Shown in pieces: positions 26,308 through 34,229 of a stretch of DNA of 50,045 bases (positions are counted from its first letter, which is position 1; each line of letters opens with the position of its first letter). The translations under genes and the position numbers were made by a program. The DNA is from Emcibacteraceae bacterium. GTDB lineage: Bacteria; Pseudomonadota; Alphaproteobacteria; Sphingomonadales; Emcibacteraceae. Below the pieces are notes generated by a model. That model was not told the origin of the DNA. It was given only the letters and a program-made list of their open reading frames with translations, and ran no database searches. The stretch lies in NCBI GenBank assembly GCA_016744185.1, contig JADGEY010000005.1:1-50045 (forward strand), in the 5' to 3' direction.

Positions 26308-27525
26308 ATGAATAAACTAAAAATACCCGCTCCAAAGTACCGCCCAGGGGATGCGCCAAATTTCGAAAATATGATGGTTGGCGTGAACCAGAATCTTTCA
26401 AAACCCAATATTGATTCTGCGCCATTAGACATGATGGATCATGCATTAGGGCTTGTGCGGGTTTTAAATGATGAGGGTGAATTATACGGTGAATGGATTC
26501 CTGACATTTCAGATGATGAGCTTTTAAAAGGTCTGTCCGACATGGTTATCACCCGCATTTATGATGATAGAATGCAGGTTATGCAGCGCGTTGGTAAAAT
26601 GTCTTTCTATTTAAAATGCACAGGAGAAGAGGCCATTGCGGTAGCGCAGACCGCCGCTCTTGAAGATCAAGACATGTGTTTTGCTTCCTACCGCCAGCAG
26701 GGCATTTTAATTGCGAGGGGCTTTCCGCTGCTCACCATGATGAATCATTGTCTTTCAAATTCCCAAGACATTTGTAAAGGACGGCAGCTGCCGATCATGT
26801 ATACATGGAGCGAAGGCAATTATTTTACCATTTCAGGCAATCTAGGAACTCAGTTCCCGCAGGCTGTGGGCTGGGCAATGGCATCTGCCTATAAAGGCGA
26901 GAGCGCCGTGGCTTCCACATGGATTGGCGATGGAACGACTGCGACAAATGATTTTCATCAAGGCATGACATTTGCTTCTGTTTATAAAGCTCCCGCTTTG
27001 CTTAATGTGGTGAATAACCAATGGGCAATTTCATCATTCCAAGGATTTGCGGCAGGCGAAGGGACGACCTTTGCCTCAAGAGGCATTGGCTATGGCATTC
27101 CTGGCATTCGCCTTGACGGTAATGATTTCTTGGCGGTTTATGCCGTCACGAAATGGGCAGCGGAGCGGGCACGGGCGGGGCATGGCTCTACCCTTATCGA
27201 GCATTTTACATATAGGGCAGCGGCGCATTCCACCAGTGACGATCCCAGTAAATACCGCCCAGAAAATGAACAAGAATTTTGGCCTTTTGGCGATCCTATT
27301 GACCGTCTTAAAGCCTATGTGATTAAAAAAGGCATTTGGTCAGAAAAGAAGCATGAGGCTCTTGTTAAAGAACATACAAAAACAGTGTTCGATGCCTATA
27401 AAAAAGCGGAAAGCTATGGGACGTTAAGTTCTGGTGACCGTCCAGAAGTCAGCACTATTTTTGAAGATATATTTGAACAGCCAACAAATACGCTGCGCCG
27501 GCAGCGTCAAGAGCTAGGGATTTAG
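26308..27525 (+). CDS. bkdA1: Branched-chain 2-oxoacid dehydrogenase E1 component, alpha subunit
   Basis: The protein has 405 residues. The thiamine-diphosphate motif runs from IGDGTTATNDFHQG to VVNNQWAIS, and the N-terminal PAPKYRPGDAPNF and RIYDDRMQVMQRVGKMSFYLKCTGEEA segments are typical of bacterial BCKDH E1 alpha. It decarboxylates the 2-oxo acids of Val, Leu and Ile with the beta subunit, whose gene starts two bases after its stop. GGAAG lies six bases before the start. Confidence 0.95.
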   Translation: MNKLKIPAPKYRPGDAPNFENMMVGVNQNLSKPNIDSAPLDMMDHALGLVRVLNDEGELYGEWIPDISDDELLKGLSDMVITRIYDDRMQVMQRVGKMSFYLKCTGEEAIAVAQTAALEDQDMCFASYRQQGILIARGFPLLTMMNHCLSNSQDICKGRQLPIMYTWSEGNYFTISGNLGTQFPQAVGWAMASAYKGESAVASTWIGDGTTATNDFHQGMTFASVYKAPALLNVVNNQWAISSFQGFAAGEGTTFASRGIGYGIPGIRLDGNDFLAVYAVTKWAAERARAGHGSTLIEHFTYRAAAHSTSDDPSKYRPENEQEFWPFGDPIDRLKAYVIKKGIWSEKKHEALVKEHTKTVFDAYKKAESYGTLSSGDRPEVSTIFEDIFEQPTNTLRRQRQELGI

Positions 27526-27527
27526 CC

Positions 27528-28541
27528 ATGACACAAATGAATATGATTCAAGCGATTAACTCCGCCCATGAAAATCTATTAGAGCGGGATAAGTCTGTGG
27601 TGGTTTTTGGCGAAGATGCAGGATATTTTGGCGGCGTATTTAACGCCACGGAAGGTCTGCAAGAAAAATTCGGCAAGCAAAGATGTTTCGATACGCCCAT
27701 TTCAGAAGGCGGCATTATTGGCGCAGCGATTGGTATGGCTGTTAATGGTCTAAAGCCTCTTGTTGAAATTCAGTTTTCAGATTATATCTACCCAGGGTTT
27801 GACCAAATCGTATCGGAAGCGGCACGCATTAGGTACCGTTCTGCGGCAGATTTCACCGTACCTTTAACCATCCGTACGCCCTGCGGCGGCGGCATTCGGG
27901 GCGGGCAAACTCATTCACAGTCGCCAGAAGCGATCTTCACCCATGTGTCTGGTCTTAAAACCATTATGGTTTCAAACCCTTATGATGCAAAAGGTCTTTT
28001 AATCGCAGCGGTAGAAGACCCTGATCCCGTAATATTTTTTGAACCAAAACGTCTTTATAATGGACCCTTTTCAGGCGACCCTGCCGCGCCCTCTCAATCA
28101 TGGGAAAATCATGAATTTGGTGACGTGCCAGAAAAATATTACAGCCTGCCTCTTGGCAAAGCGCGCGTGGTAAAAGAAGGCGCTGACCTAAGCATTATTA
28201 CTTACGGCACGATGGTTCATGTCTCGCTTGCGGCGGCTGAAAAATCGGGGCTTGATGTAGAGGTAATTGACCTTAGAACTTTAAGCCCAATTGACCTTGA
28301 AACAATTACAGCCTCGGTACAAAAAACAGGGCGCTGCCTTGTGGTACATGAAGCCACGTTTACAGGCGGATATGGCGGTGAAATTCTATCTCTGATTCAA
28401 GAAAATTGCTTCTATAACCTAGAAGCCCCGATCAGGCGGGTTGCGGGCTGGGATATTCCTTATCCTCATGCTTTTGAGTGGGAATATTTCCCTGGGCTTG
28501 ATAGAGTTGTAAGAGCCATTAATATTGTGATGGAAGGATAA
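27528..28541 (+). CDS. bkdA2: Branched-chain 2-oxoacid dehydrogenase E1 component, beta subunit
   Basis: This is a transketolase-fold beta subunit of 337 residues with VFGEDAGYFGGVFNATEGLQ, TPISEGGIIGAAIGMA, and EIQFSDYIYPGFDQIVSEAA, followed by a C-terminal transketolase_C domain (VEVIDLRTLSPIDLETI, HEATFTGGYGGEI). It completes the E1 heterotetramer with bkdA1. The next gene starts three bases after the stop, so the four genes form one operon. Confidence 0.95.
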   Translation: MTQMNMIQAINSAHENLLERDKSVVVFGEDAGYFGGVFNATEGLQEKFGKQRCFDTPISEGGIIGAAIGMAVNGLKPLVEIQFSDYIYPGFDQIVSEAARIRYRSAADFTVPLTIRTPCGGGIRGGQTHSQSPEAIFTHVSGLKTIMVSNPYDAKGLLIAAVEDPDPVIFFEPKRLYNGPFSGDPAAPSQSWENHEFGDVPEKYYSLPLGKARVVKEGADLSIITYGTMVHVSLAAAEKSGLDVEVIDLRTLSPIDLETITASVQKTGRCLVVHEATFTGGYGGEILSLIQENCFYNLEAPIRRVAGWDIPYPHAFEWEYFPGLDRVVRAINIVMEG

Positions 28542-28544
28542 ATC

Positions 28545-29804
28545 ATGGGAACATATATTTTTAAACTGCCCGATCTTGGTGAAGGCATTGTTGAATCTGA
28601 AATTGTAACGCTTTATGTAAAAATTGGCGATATTGTCACCGAAGATATGCCGATTATTGATATGATGACCGATAAAGCAACGGTTGAACTGCCCAGCCCT
28701 GTCGCTGGAAAAGTTGTCGCTATTGGCGGCGATGAAGGCGAAATGGTTGCCGTCGGCGGTATGCTGTTTACTTTTGAAATAGACGGGGAAGGCACCGTTC
28801 AAACAGAAGAAAAAACAGATGCGCCAGCCCAAAAATCTCCTAAAGCAGAAAAGGCAAAAACCCCTCCTGCTCCAAAAGAAGCTCCCCTTAAAACTGCGGC
28901 TCTGGCAAAAACCGCCCCTCCTTTAGTGCAATCCGCTCCCAAAGGCAAAGTCATGGCATCGCCTGCGATTAGAAAGCGGGCAGAGGATCATAATATTGAC
29001 CTTTCAATGGTCCCCCCTTCGGGCGCAGCGGGGCGTATGACTCACCAAGATTTAGATGATTTTATCGCTTGCGGGGGACGCTTGTCCGCAGGGGCAAAAA
29101 TTCCTGATGGATCGGTTGAGCAAATTCCCGTTAAAGGAATCCGCCGTAAAATTGCCGAGCAAATGGAGCTAAGCAAAAGAACCATACCTCATTATTCCTA
29201 CATAGAAGAAATCGACGTTACAGAAGTAGAAGCCCTGCGTCTTCATATGAATAATGAGCGGACAGAAGGACAGGTAAAACTTTCCATTCTGCCCTTCATT
29301 TTAAAAGCGGTGATTAAAGCTATAGAAAAATTCCCTCAGGTTAATGCACATTATGACCGAGAGAATAGCATGATTTTACGCCATAATGCCGTTCATATGG
29401 GCGTTGCAACCCAAACGCCAAACGGCTTAATGGTTCCCGTCATATCCCATGCAGAAATGCATGATATTTGGGGTTTAGCGGCTGAAATGATCCGTGTAAC
29501 AACCGCAGGACGGGAAGGCACAGCGAAAAGGGGCGAGCTTTCAGGTTCAACCATTACCGTTACAAGCCTTGGGCGGATCGGCGGCATTGTCACAACGCCC
29601 GTCATTAACGTGCCAGAAGTCGCTATCATTGGAGTCTGTAAAATCGCAGAACGTCCCATGGTCATTAAAGGTAATATCACCATTCGCAAAATGATGAATC
29701 TTTCATCCTCTTTTGATCACCGAGTGGTTGACGGCTATGAAGCGGCACAAATGATCCAGTGCGTTAAAAACTATCTTGAACATCCTGCAACATTATTCAT
29801 TTAA
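28545..29804 (+). CDS. bkdB: Branched-chain 2-oxoacid dehydrogenase E2, dihydrolipoamide acyltransferase
   Basis: The protein has 419 residues in standard E2 order: one lipoyl domain with the lipoylated Lys44 in DKATVELPSP, an Ala/Pro/Lys-rich linker (about 88-130), a peripheral-subunit-binding domain (ASPAIRKRAEDHNIDLSMV), and a catalytic acyltransferase domain ending with the HRVVDG active-site motif. It transfers the branched acyl group to CoA and forms the core of the complex. Confidence 0.95.
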   Translation: MGTYIFKLPDLGEGIVESEIVTLYVKIGDIVTEDMPIIDMMTDKATVELPSPVAGKVVAIGGDEGEMVAVGGMLFTFEIDGEGTVQTEEKTDAPAQKSPKAEKAKTPPAPKEAPLKTAALAKTAPPLVQSAPKGKVMASPAIRKRAEDHNIDLSMVPPSGAAGRMTHQDLDDFIACGGRLSAGAKIPDGSVEQIPVKGIRRKIAEQMELSKRTIPHYSYIEEIDVTEVEALRLHMNNERTEGQVKLSILPFILKAVIKAIEKFPQVNAHYDRENSMILRHNAVHMGVATQTPNGLMVPVISHAEMHDIWGLAAEMIRVTTAGREGTAKRGELSGSTITVTSLGRIGGIVTTPVINVPEVAIIGVCKIAERPMVIKGNITIRKMMNLSSSFDHRVVDGYEAAQMIQCVKNYLEHPATLFI

Positions 29805-29815
29805 GGTTTAAAGAA

Positions 29816-31216
29816 ATGTCTGAAAATAAGAAAATAAAATGTAAAGTCTTGGTCATTGGCGCAGGGCCTGGCGGCTATGTGGCGGCTATTCGGTCGGGCG
29901 AGCTTGGAATGGATACGGTTATTGTGGAGGGCGAGCGAGCAGGCGGAACATGCCTTATTCGGGGCTGCATTCCATCGAAAGCTTTAATCCATGCAGCGGA
30001 TAGATTTCACGAAATATCTTCTCATACGGGCGAAGGGAAACTGGGTATTACGGTAGCGAAACGGCCCGTTCTTGATTTTCCGAAAACCATTGCTTGGAAA
30101 GATAGTATTATTGACCGTCTTAATGGCGGCGTGGAAATTCTTCTTAAAAAATCTGGCGTTAAGTCTCTTAAAGGCTGGGCGGTATTTAAAGATGGTAAGA
30201 CATGCGACGTGACAACAGAAGACGGCATAATCACCGTCACGGCCGAGCATGTTATTTTGGCGACAGGATCGGAAGTAACCGAGCTGCCGCACATGAAATT
30301 TGGCGGAAAAGTAATCTCTTCTACAGAAGCCTTGTCGCTTACAGAAGTCCCCAAAAAACTTGTGATCATTGGCGCAGGCTATATTGGTTTGGAGCTGGGC
30401 ATTACCTACCGCAAGCTTGGATCAGAGGTAAGCTTTATCGAAGCATCTGATCGTATTTTGCCGCTCTATGATAAAGAACTTATGCGCCCCGTTGAACGCC
30501 GCCTTAAAAAGCTTGGCATCAATGTTATTTTAGGGGCGAAAGCCAAGAGTGAAAAAGATGGTCTTGTTACTTATGAAGATAAGAAAGGGAACGCTCAAAC
30601 CATAAAAGGCGATTATGTGCTTGTCACGGTTGGACGCAAGGCTAAAATCACAGGCTTTGGGCTTGAAAATATGAGCGTTGATATGCAAGGCTCTTTCATT
30701 AAAATTAATGAAAAATGCCAAACAAGCATGAAAGATGTTTGGGCAATTGGCGATGTAACGGGCGAGCCTATGCTCGCTCATAGAGCCTCGGCGCAGGGTG
30801 AAATTGTGGCAGAAATCATCGCAGGCTACCCTCGAAAATTTAACCCCTCTGCCATTGCAGCGGTTTGTTTTACTGACCCCGAAATTATCGCAGTGGGACT
30901 TTCCCCTGATGAAGCGGCCATAGCAGGTGAAGAAATAATATCATCAAAATTCCCCCTTGCGGCAAATGGACGGGCAATGACCAATGAAACCGACGGCGGC
31001 GGCGGATTTATCCGTGTTACTGCCCGAAAATCAGATCATGTTATTTTAGGACTTCACGCCGTGGGATCACACGTATCAGAGCTATCGGGCGAATTTGCCC
31101 TTGCCCTTGAAATGCAATGCCGCTTAGAAGACCTTGCAGGAACAATCCACGTTCACCCCACAGTGAATGAAGGCATTTTTGAAGCCTCGCTTGCAGGTCT
31201 GAAAAAATACGAATAA
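29816..31216 (+). CDS. lpdA: Dihydrolipoyl dehydrogenase E3
   Basis: This is a flavoprotein of 466 residues. It has the FAD motif VIGAGPGGYVAAIR at 14-27, the redox disulfide Cys46-Cys51 in GGTCLIRGCIPSK, a second Rossmann motif IIGAGYIGLELG, VWAIGDVTGEPMLAH, and the C-terminal HVHPTVNEGIFEA catalytic His-Glu pair. It reoxidises dihydrolipoamide with NAD and ends the bkd operon. Confidence 0.95.
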   Translation: MSENKKIKCKVLVIGAGPGGYVAAIRSGELGMDTVIVEGERAGGTCLIRGCIPSKALIHAADRFHEISSHTGEGKLGITVAKRPVLDFPKTIAWKDSIIDRLNGGVEILLKKSGVKSLKGWAVFKDGKTCDVTTEDGIITVTAEHVILATGSEVTELPHMKFGGKVISSTEALSLTEVPKKLVIIGAGYIGLELGITYRKLGSEVSFIEASDRILPLYDKELMRPVERRLKKLGINVILGAKAKSEKDGLVTYEDKKGNAQTIKGDYVLVTVGRKAKITGFGLENMSVDMQGSFIKINEKCQTSMKDVWAIGDVTGEPMLAHRASAQGEIVAEIIAGYPRKFNPSAIAAVCFTDPEIIAVGLSPDEAAIAGEEIISSKFPLAANGRAMTNETDGGGGFIRVTARKSDHVILGLHAVGSHVSELSGEFALALEMQCRLEDLAGTIHVHPTVNEGIFEASLAGLKKYE

Positions 31217-31229
31217 TCTAAAAAATAAC

Positions 31230-31264
31230 CCTTACAGCTTAGCCAAGTTTTATAGGCTGTAAGG
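31230..31264. terminator. Hairpin after the bkd operon
   Basis: CCTTACAGC (31230-31238) pairs perfectly with GCTGTAAGG (31256-31264) thirteen bases after the lpdA stop. The T-run that should follow is weak (ATTTATG), so this is a probable but imperfect terminator. It may also serve the truncated gene on the other strand, whose stop lies at 31267. Confidence 0.5.
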
Positions 31265-31266
31265 AT

Positions 31267-31383
31267 TTATGAAAACTCATCTTTAAGGCTTTTACCAAAA
31301 TTACGGATTTCAGCAGGAATTTCCGTATCCATAATTTCTGCAATTGTAGGAAAAACATCTAATATTGATGCTTTATGGGACAT
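31267..31383 (-). pseudogene. 3' fragment of a truncated gene, sulfatase/alkaline-phosphatase-like C-terminus
   Basis: From the edge of the IS630-type element, the minus strand stays open for 38 codons (SHKASILDVFPTIAEIMDTE, then IPAEIRNFGKSLKDEF) before a stop. The LDVFPTIAEI...R..GKSL pattern resembles the C-terminal end of sulfatase and other alkaline-phosphatase-superfamily proteins (typically DLFPTLLDL...GRSL). The 5' part is not found on the far side of the element, where the same frame is closed. I read it as a relic left after insertion and deletion. The ATG at 31381-31383 straddles the element boundary and is probably not a real start. Confidence 0.45.
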
Positions 31384-32269
31384 ATAGCTTGACGACTTTA
31401 TTTTGATTCAAAATTGATGATTTCTAAATAGTTCCAGAATTGAACAGTTATTTCTGCGTCTAATTGCCTTTGCTTGTGCCCATTTTTGTTCAATGGGATT
31501 TAGATCTGGCGAATATGGTGGTAGATATTCAAGAATAAATCCTTTTTTTTCAATCATTTCTTGTGTGTCCTGCCTTTTATGAAAGGTTGCATTATCCATT
31601 ACAATGACAGCATCTTTAGGTAATTTAGGAAGTAAGTCTTGCTCGGTCCATGCATGAAAAACATCACTGTTGATATTACATTGAAATAATGAAGCCGTTA
31701 AGTGAGGAAGCTCCGACCATAGCCCCAATAATGTTGGTGCGACCTTTGGCACCCCAATCTTGTATGCCATAGCATCTTTTCCCCCGTTTGCTATAACCGT
31801 GAGTGTGGGGCATATCATGAGAAAAACCACTTTCATCCAAGTAAATAATCGGCTTACCTGCTGCTTTATGTTCTTTAATCCTTTGCAGGAAGGAATGCCG
31901 TTTGTCGGCGCTCGCCTTTGGATGCTGTAAGGCTTTTTTTATATGTAACGCCCATACGTTTCAGAGCTTGCCATATAGCTTTTTGACAAACACCAAACCG
32001 TTTTGCTCTTTCAAATTGATAGGCATCAGGATAGTCCTCAATGTCTCGTGCTAAGGCTTCCATATCTATTTTTCCACGGCGAGGTCCAGAGGGACGAGGA
32101 TGAGGGTCTTTAACCCAGCGGGTAAGCGTAGAAATACCAACAGCGAAACGCAACGCAGTAGCTAAAAGTGTTAAATCTTCTCTCTCGCGAACGCCAAGAA
32201 CATGAAGACGAAATTTAAGCGGATAACTCATAAATAAAATTATAACTAAAGTTAAGTCGTTTGGCTATA
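31383..32269 (-). mobile_element. IS630-family insertion sequence, decayed
   Basis: The element has imperfect terminal inverted repeats: read inwards, TATAGCTTGACGACTTTA on the left and TATAGCCAAACGACTTAA on the right. The outer TA on each side fits the TA target duplication of IS630/Tc1 elements, giving about 883 bp between them. It holds one transposase reading split across three frames. It lies between lpdA and msrA and abuts a gene fragment. Confidence 0.88.
31408..32231 (-). pseudogene. IS630-family transposase, broken by two frame changes
   Basis: The N-terminal part (31935 to 32231) has the helix-turn-helix and IDMEALARDIEDYPDAYQFERAKRFG. After an A7 run (31934-31940 on the plus strand as T7) the homology moves to another frame: KKALQHPKASADKRHSFLQR, then YLDESGFSHDMPHTHGYSK with the first catalytic Asp. 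At about 31698-31699, after GASSL, a second change leads to TASLFQCNINSDVFHAW, the second Asp (VIVMDNATFH) and the final Glu (YSPDLNPIE). Removing one A at each site would restore a single frame of about 270 residues. The DDE triad is intact. One shift at an A-run could be natural slippage; two suggest decay or base-call error. Confidence 0.85.
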
Positions 32270-32275
32270 GATTAA

Positions 32276-32308
32276 AAATGAATTAAATTCATTCTCTAGA
32301 ACAGCCCC
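32276..32308 (-). repeat. Possible insertion-sequence terminal repeat remnant
   Basis: Read on the minus strand from 32308, GGGGCTGTTCTAGAGAATGA resembles the element end at 49990 on the plus strand, GGGGCTGTACCAGATAACGC, matching in most positions. It is followed by the palindrome AATGAATTAAATTCATT (32277-32293). It sits between the IS630 element and msrA with no transposase attached, so it may be a scar of a second element. Confidence 0.45.
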
Positions 32309-32329
32309 TAGTTTAGAATCTAAAAACGA

Positions 32330-32803
32330 TTAGCCGCAGGATATAGTTAACCCTCGTTTTTCCATATATTTTTGATGAACATTTTCTGCGCTGTGAAATT
32401 CTACTGCTGCCTCTATTTCTGTTACCGCTTCGGCATTAGACCAACTTTCTAGTTTTATCAAAGAGGCTTTTGAAGAATAAGCTCGCTTTTTCTGATCTTC
32501 ATCATGATAAAAAATAGCTGATCTATATTGCGTTCCAAAATCAGGCCCTTGGCTATTCAAGGTGCTGGGATCATGAAACGTCCAAAAAGCGACTAAAAGA
32601 TCATCATAGGAAATAATATCTGGATCAAAAATGATTTGAACCGCCTCCGCATGCCCTGTATCACCCCTGCATATTTTCTCATATGTTGGACTGCCTGTAT
32701 GACCGCCTGTATAGCCAGCTTTTGTAGAAAGTACGCCTGCTAGCTTATCAAAATTAAACTGCACGCCCCAAAAACACCCTGCGGCAAATGTTGCTTTTGT
32801 CAT
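32330..32803 (-). CDS. msrA: Peptide-methionine (S)-S-oxide reductase
   Basis: The protein has 157 residues. The catalytic Cys10 lies in AAGCFWGVQF, followed by GYTGGHTGSPTYEKICRGDTGHAEAVQI and FHDPSTLNSQGPDFGTQYRSAI, all diagnostic of MsrA. A Cys near the C-terminus (TISCG) may act as recycling cysteine. It repairs the S form of methionine sulfoxide. It is the last gene of a leftward run; an msrB lies about 5 kb away in the opposite direction. Confidence 0.96.
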   Translation of the reverse strand: MTKATFAAGCFWGVQFNFDKLAGVLSTKAGYTGGHTGSPTYEKICRGDTGHAEAVQIIFDPDIISYDDLLVAFWTFHDPSTLNSQGPDFGTQYRSAIFYHDEDQKKRAYSSKASLIKLESWSNAEAVTEIEAAVEFHSAENVHQKYMEKRGLTISCG

Positions 32804-32835
32804 TTTCTATCTTTGTTTTTTTGTCTTAGACTATT

Positions 32836-33888
32836 TTAAGGAGCAGGAGAAGGGTTTTGGATATGGATCACCTCTACGCCCTGTTCCAACCTATCCGTCC
32901 AACGAATATCAAAGGCATCAATATTTTCTTTTAATTGAGGAAGCGTCGTTGCCCCAATAATAACGGAGGTTACAAAAGGACGTGTGGTGCAGAATTTTTC
33001 TGCAAGCTCTATCAGCGTAATATTATTTTCTTCTGCAAGCTCTCTATATTTTTCAACAGCTTCGGCAATAGCTGGTTTTGCATATCTTGTGGTAAAATCA
33101 GGAAATAATTCTCTGCGACTGCCTTTAGGAAGTGCGTCATTCGCATATTTCCCTGTTAGCCCCCCGCCCGCTAAGGGGGAAAAAGGCAGGTAAGCGATCT
33201 CTTCACGCAGACATACTTCTGCAAGGCATTGCTCATCTTTTCTATTGAGCAAAGAATAGGCATTTTGAACGGACTGCATTTTAGGCAAATTATACTGGCG
33301 GCAATATTCCATATATTTCATCGCCCCCCATGATGTCTCGTTCGAGATACCGATATGACGCACTTTACCAGATTTAACCAAATCATTTAAAACCTCTAAC
33401 GTCTCAAGCAGGGGGACGGAATCATCTTCTATATGTTGATAACCGGCACTATCGCCCCAAAGATTAAGAAGGCGGTCTGGCCAATGAAGCTGATAAAGGT
33501 CTATATAATCAGTTTTAAGACGTTTAAGGCTGCCCTCGATAGCATATGTAATTTGCTCTTTATTCAACCGTGTCTCATTCGTAAAGGGACGGAAATCTGG
33601 CATTTGCGTCCGCCCTATCACTTTTGTTGCTAAGACAAGTTTATCTCTGCTGCCTTTTTGTGCCAGCCAAGAGCCGATAAATCTTTCCGTATCGCCACTC
33701 GTCCCCGCCTGCCTTGGAACGGGATACATTTCAGCGACATCAATAAAATTCACCCCCCGCTCTACGGCGTAATCTAGCTGAGCATGAGCGTCTTTTTCTG
33801 TATTTTGTTCACCCCATGTCATTGTGCCGAGACAAATTTCTGAAACTTTAATATCTGCCGTTCCAAGCTTTCTATAATCCATTACCAA
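32836..33888 (-). CDS. tas: NADP(H)-dependent aldo/keto reductase (Tas-like)
   Basis: The protein has 350 residues with a TIM-barrel AKR sequence: MDYRKLGTADIKVSEICLGTMTWGEQNTE, catalytic Asp and Tyr in FIDVAEMYPVPRQ, LYQLHWPDR, IGISNETSWG and the nucleotide-binding VIIGATTLPQLKENI. The MYPVPP-like segment and length match the Tas/YeaE group. The start could be two residues later (second Met), since both lie close together. It is 32 bases upstream of msrA and may be co-expressed. Confidence 0.9.
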   Translation of the reverse strand: MVMDYRKLGTADIKVSEICLGTMTWGEQNTEKDAHAQLDYAVERGVNFIDVAEMYPVPRQAGTSGDTERFIGSWLAQKGSRDKLVLATKVIGRTQMPDFRPFTNETRLNKEQITYAIEGSLKRLKTDYIDLYQLHWPDRLLNLWGDSAGYQHIEDDSVPLLETLEVLNDLVKSGKVRHIGISNETSWGAMKYMEYCRQYNLPKMQSVQNAYSLLNRKDEQCLAEVCLREEIAYLPFSPLAGGGLTGKYANDALPKGSRRELFPDFTTRYAKPAIAEAVEKYRELAEENNITLIELAEKFCTTRPFVTSVIIGATTLPQLKENIDAFDIRWTDRLEQGVEVIHIQNPSPAP

Positions 33889-33903
33889 ACTTTCTATAAT
33901 TCA

Positions 33904-34221
33904 TTAATCATTTTTTTTACATGCGGTTTTATGGTCATCCTCAGAGGGAATAAAATCTTTTATTACAAATTTATAAATCCAAAGGCTTAAAACTGCACCC
34001 ATAAAATGCATTATAATAAGATAAAGAGATAAATCCATCAGCCAAACAAGCCCATGCCCTGTTACAACCGCTCCACTAACGCTAAGTATCCAATTTTGCA
34101 GGCGAGTGAATTTTTTAACACGCAAAAAATAAAGTGCCGCATAGGAGGCACAAAAAAGCATTAATAAATACCATATGCTTGCCATAAAAAATAGAAATGC
34201 CCCCTGTAATACTTCTGTCAT
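33904..34221 (-). CDS. Small membrane protein of unknown function
   Basis: The protein has 105 residues with three or four predicted transmembrane stretches (GAFLFFMASIWYLLMLFCASYAALYFL, WILSVSGAVVTGHGLVW, LYLIIMHFMGAVLSLWIY) and a charged C-terminal tail. The middle segment loosely recalls the last helix of LysE/RhtB exporters, but not enough to assign it. It starts eight bases after the stop of the TPR gene and is probably in the same transcript. Confidence 0.6.
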   Translation of the reverse strand: MTEVLQGAFLFFMASIWYLLMLFCASYAALYFLRVKKFTRLQNWILSVSGAVVTGHGLVWLMDLSLYLIIMHFMGAVLSLWIYKFVIKDFIPSEDDHKTACKKND

Positions 34222-34229
34222 CGCTCGCC

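Noticed and set aside
31834..31900. TTCC duplication in the IS630 transposase as the site of the frameshift
   Set aside because: Tracing the family homology shows that the frame has already changed at the A7 run upstream; the TTCC repeat reads normally in that frame.
33904..34221. LysE/RhtB exporter fragment
   Set aside because: Only one helix resembles that family and the protein continues with unrelated helices, so it is left as unknown.
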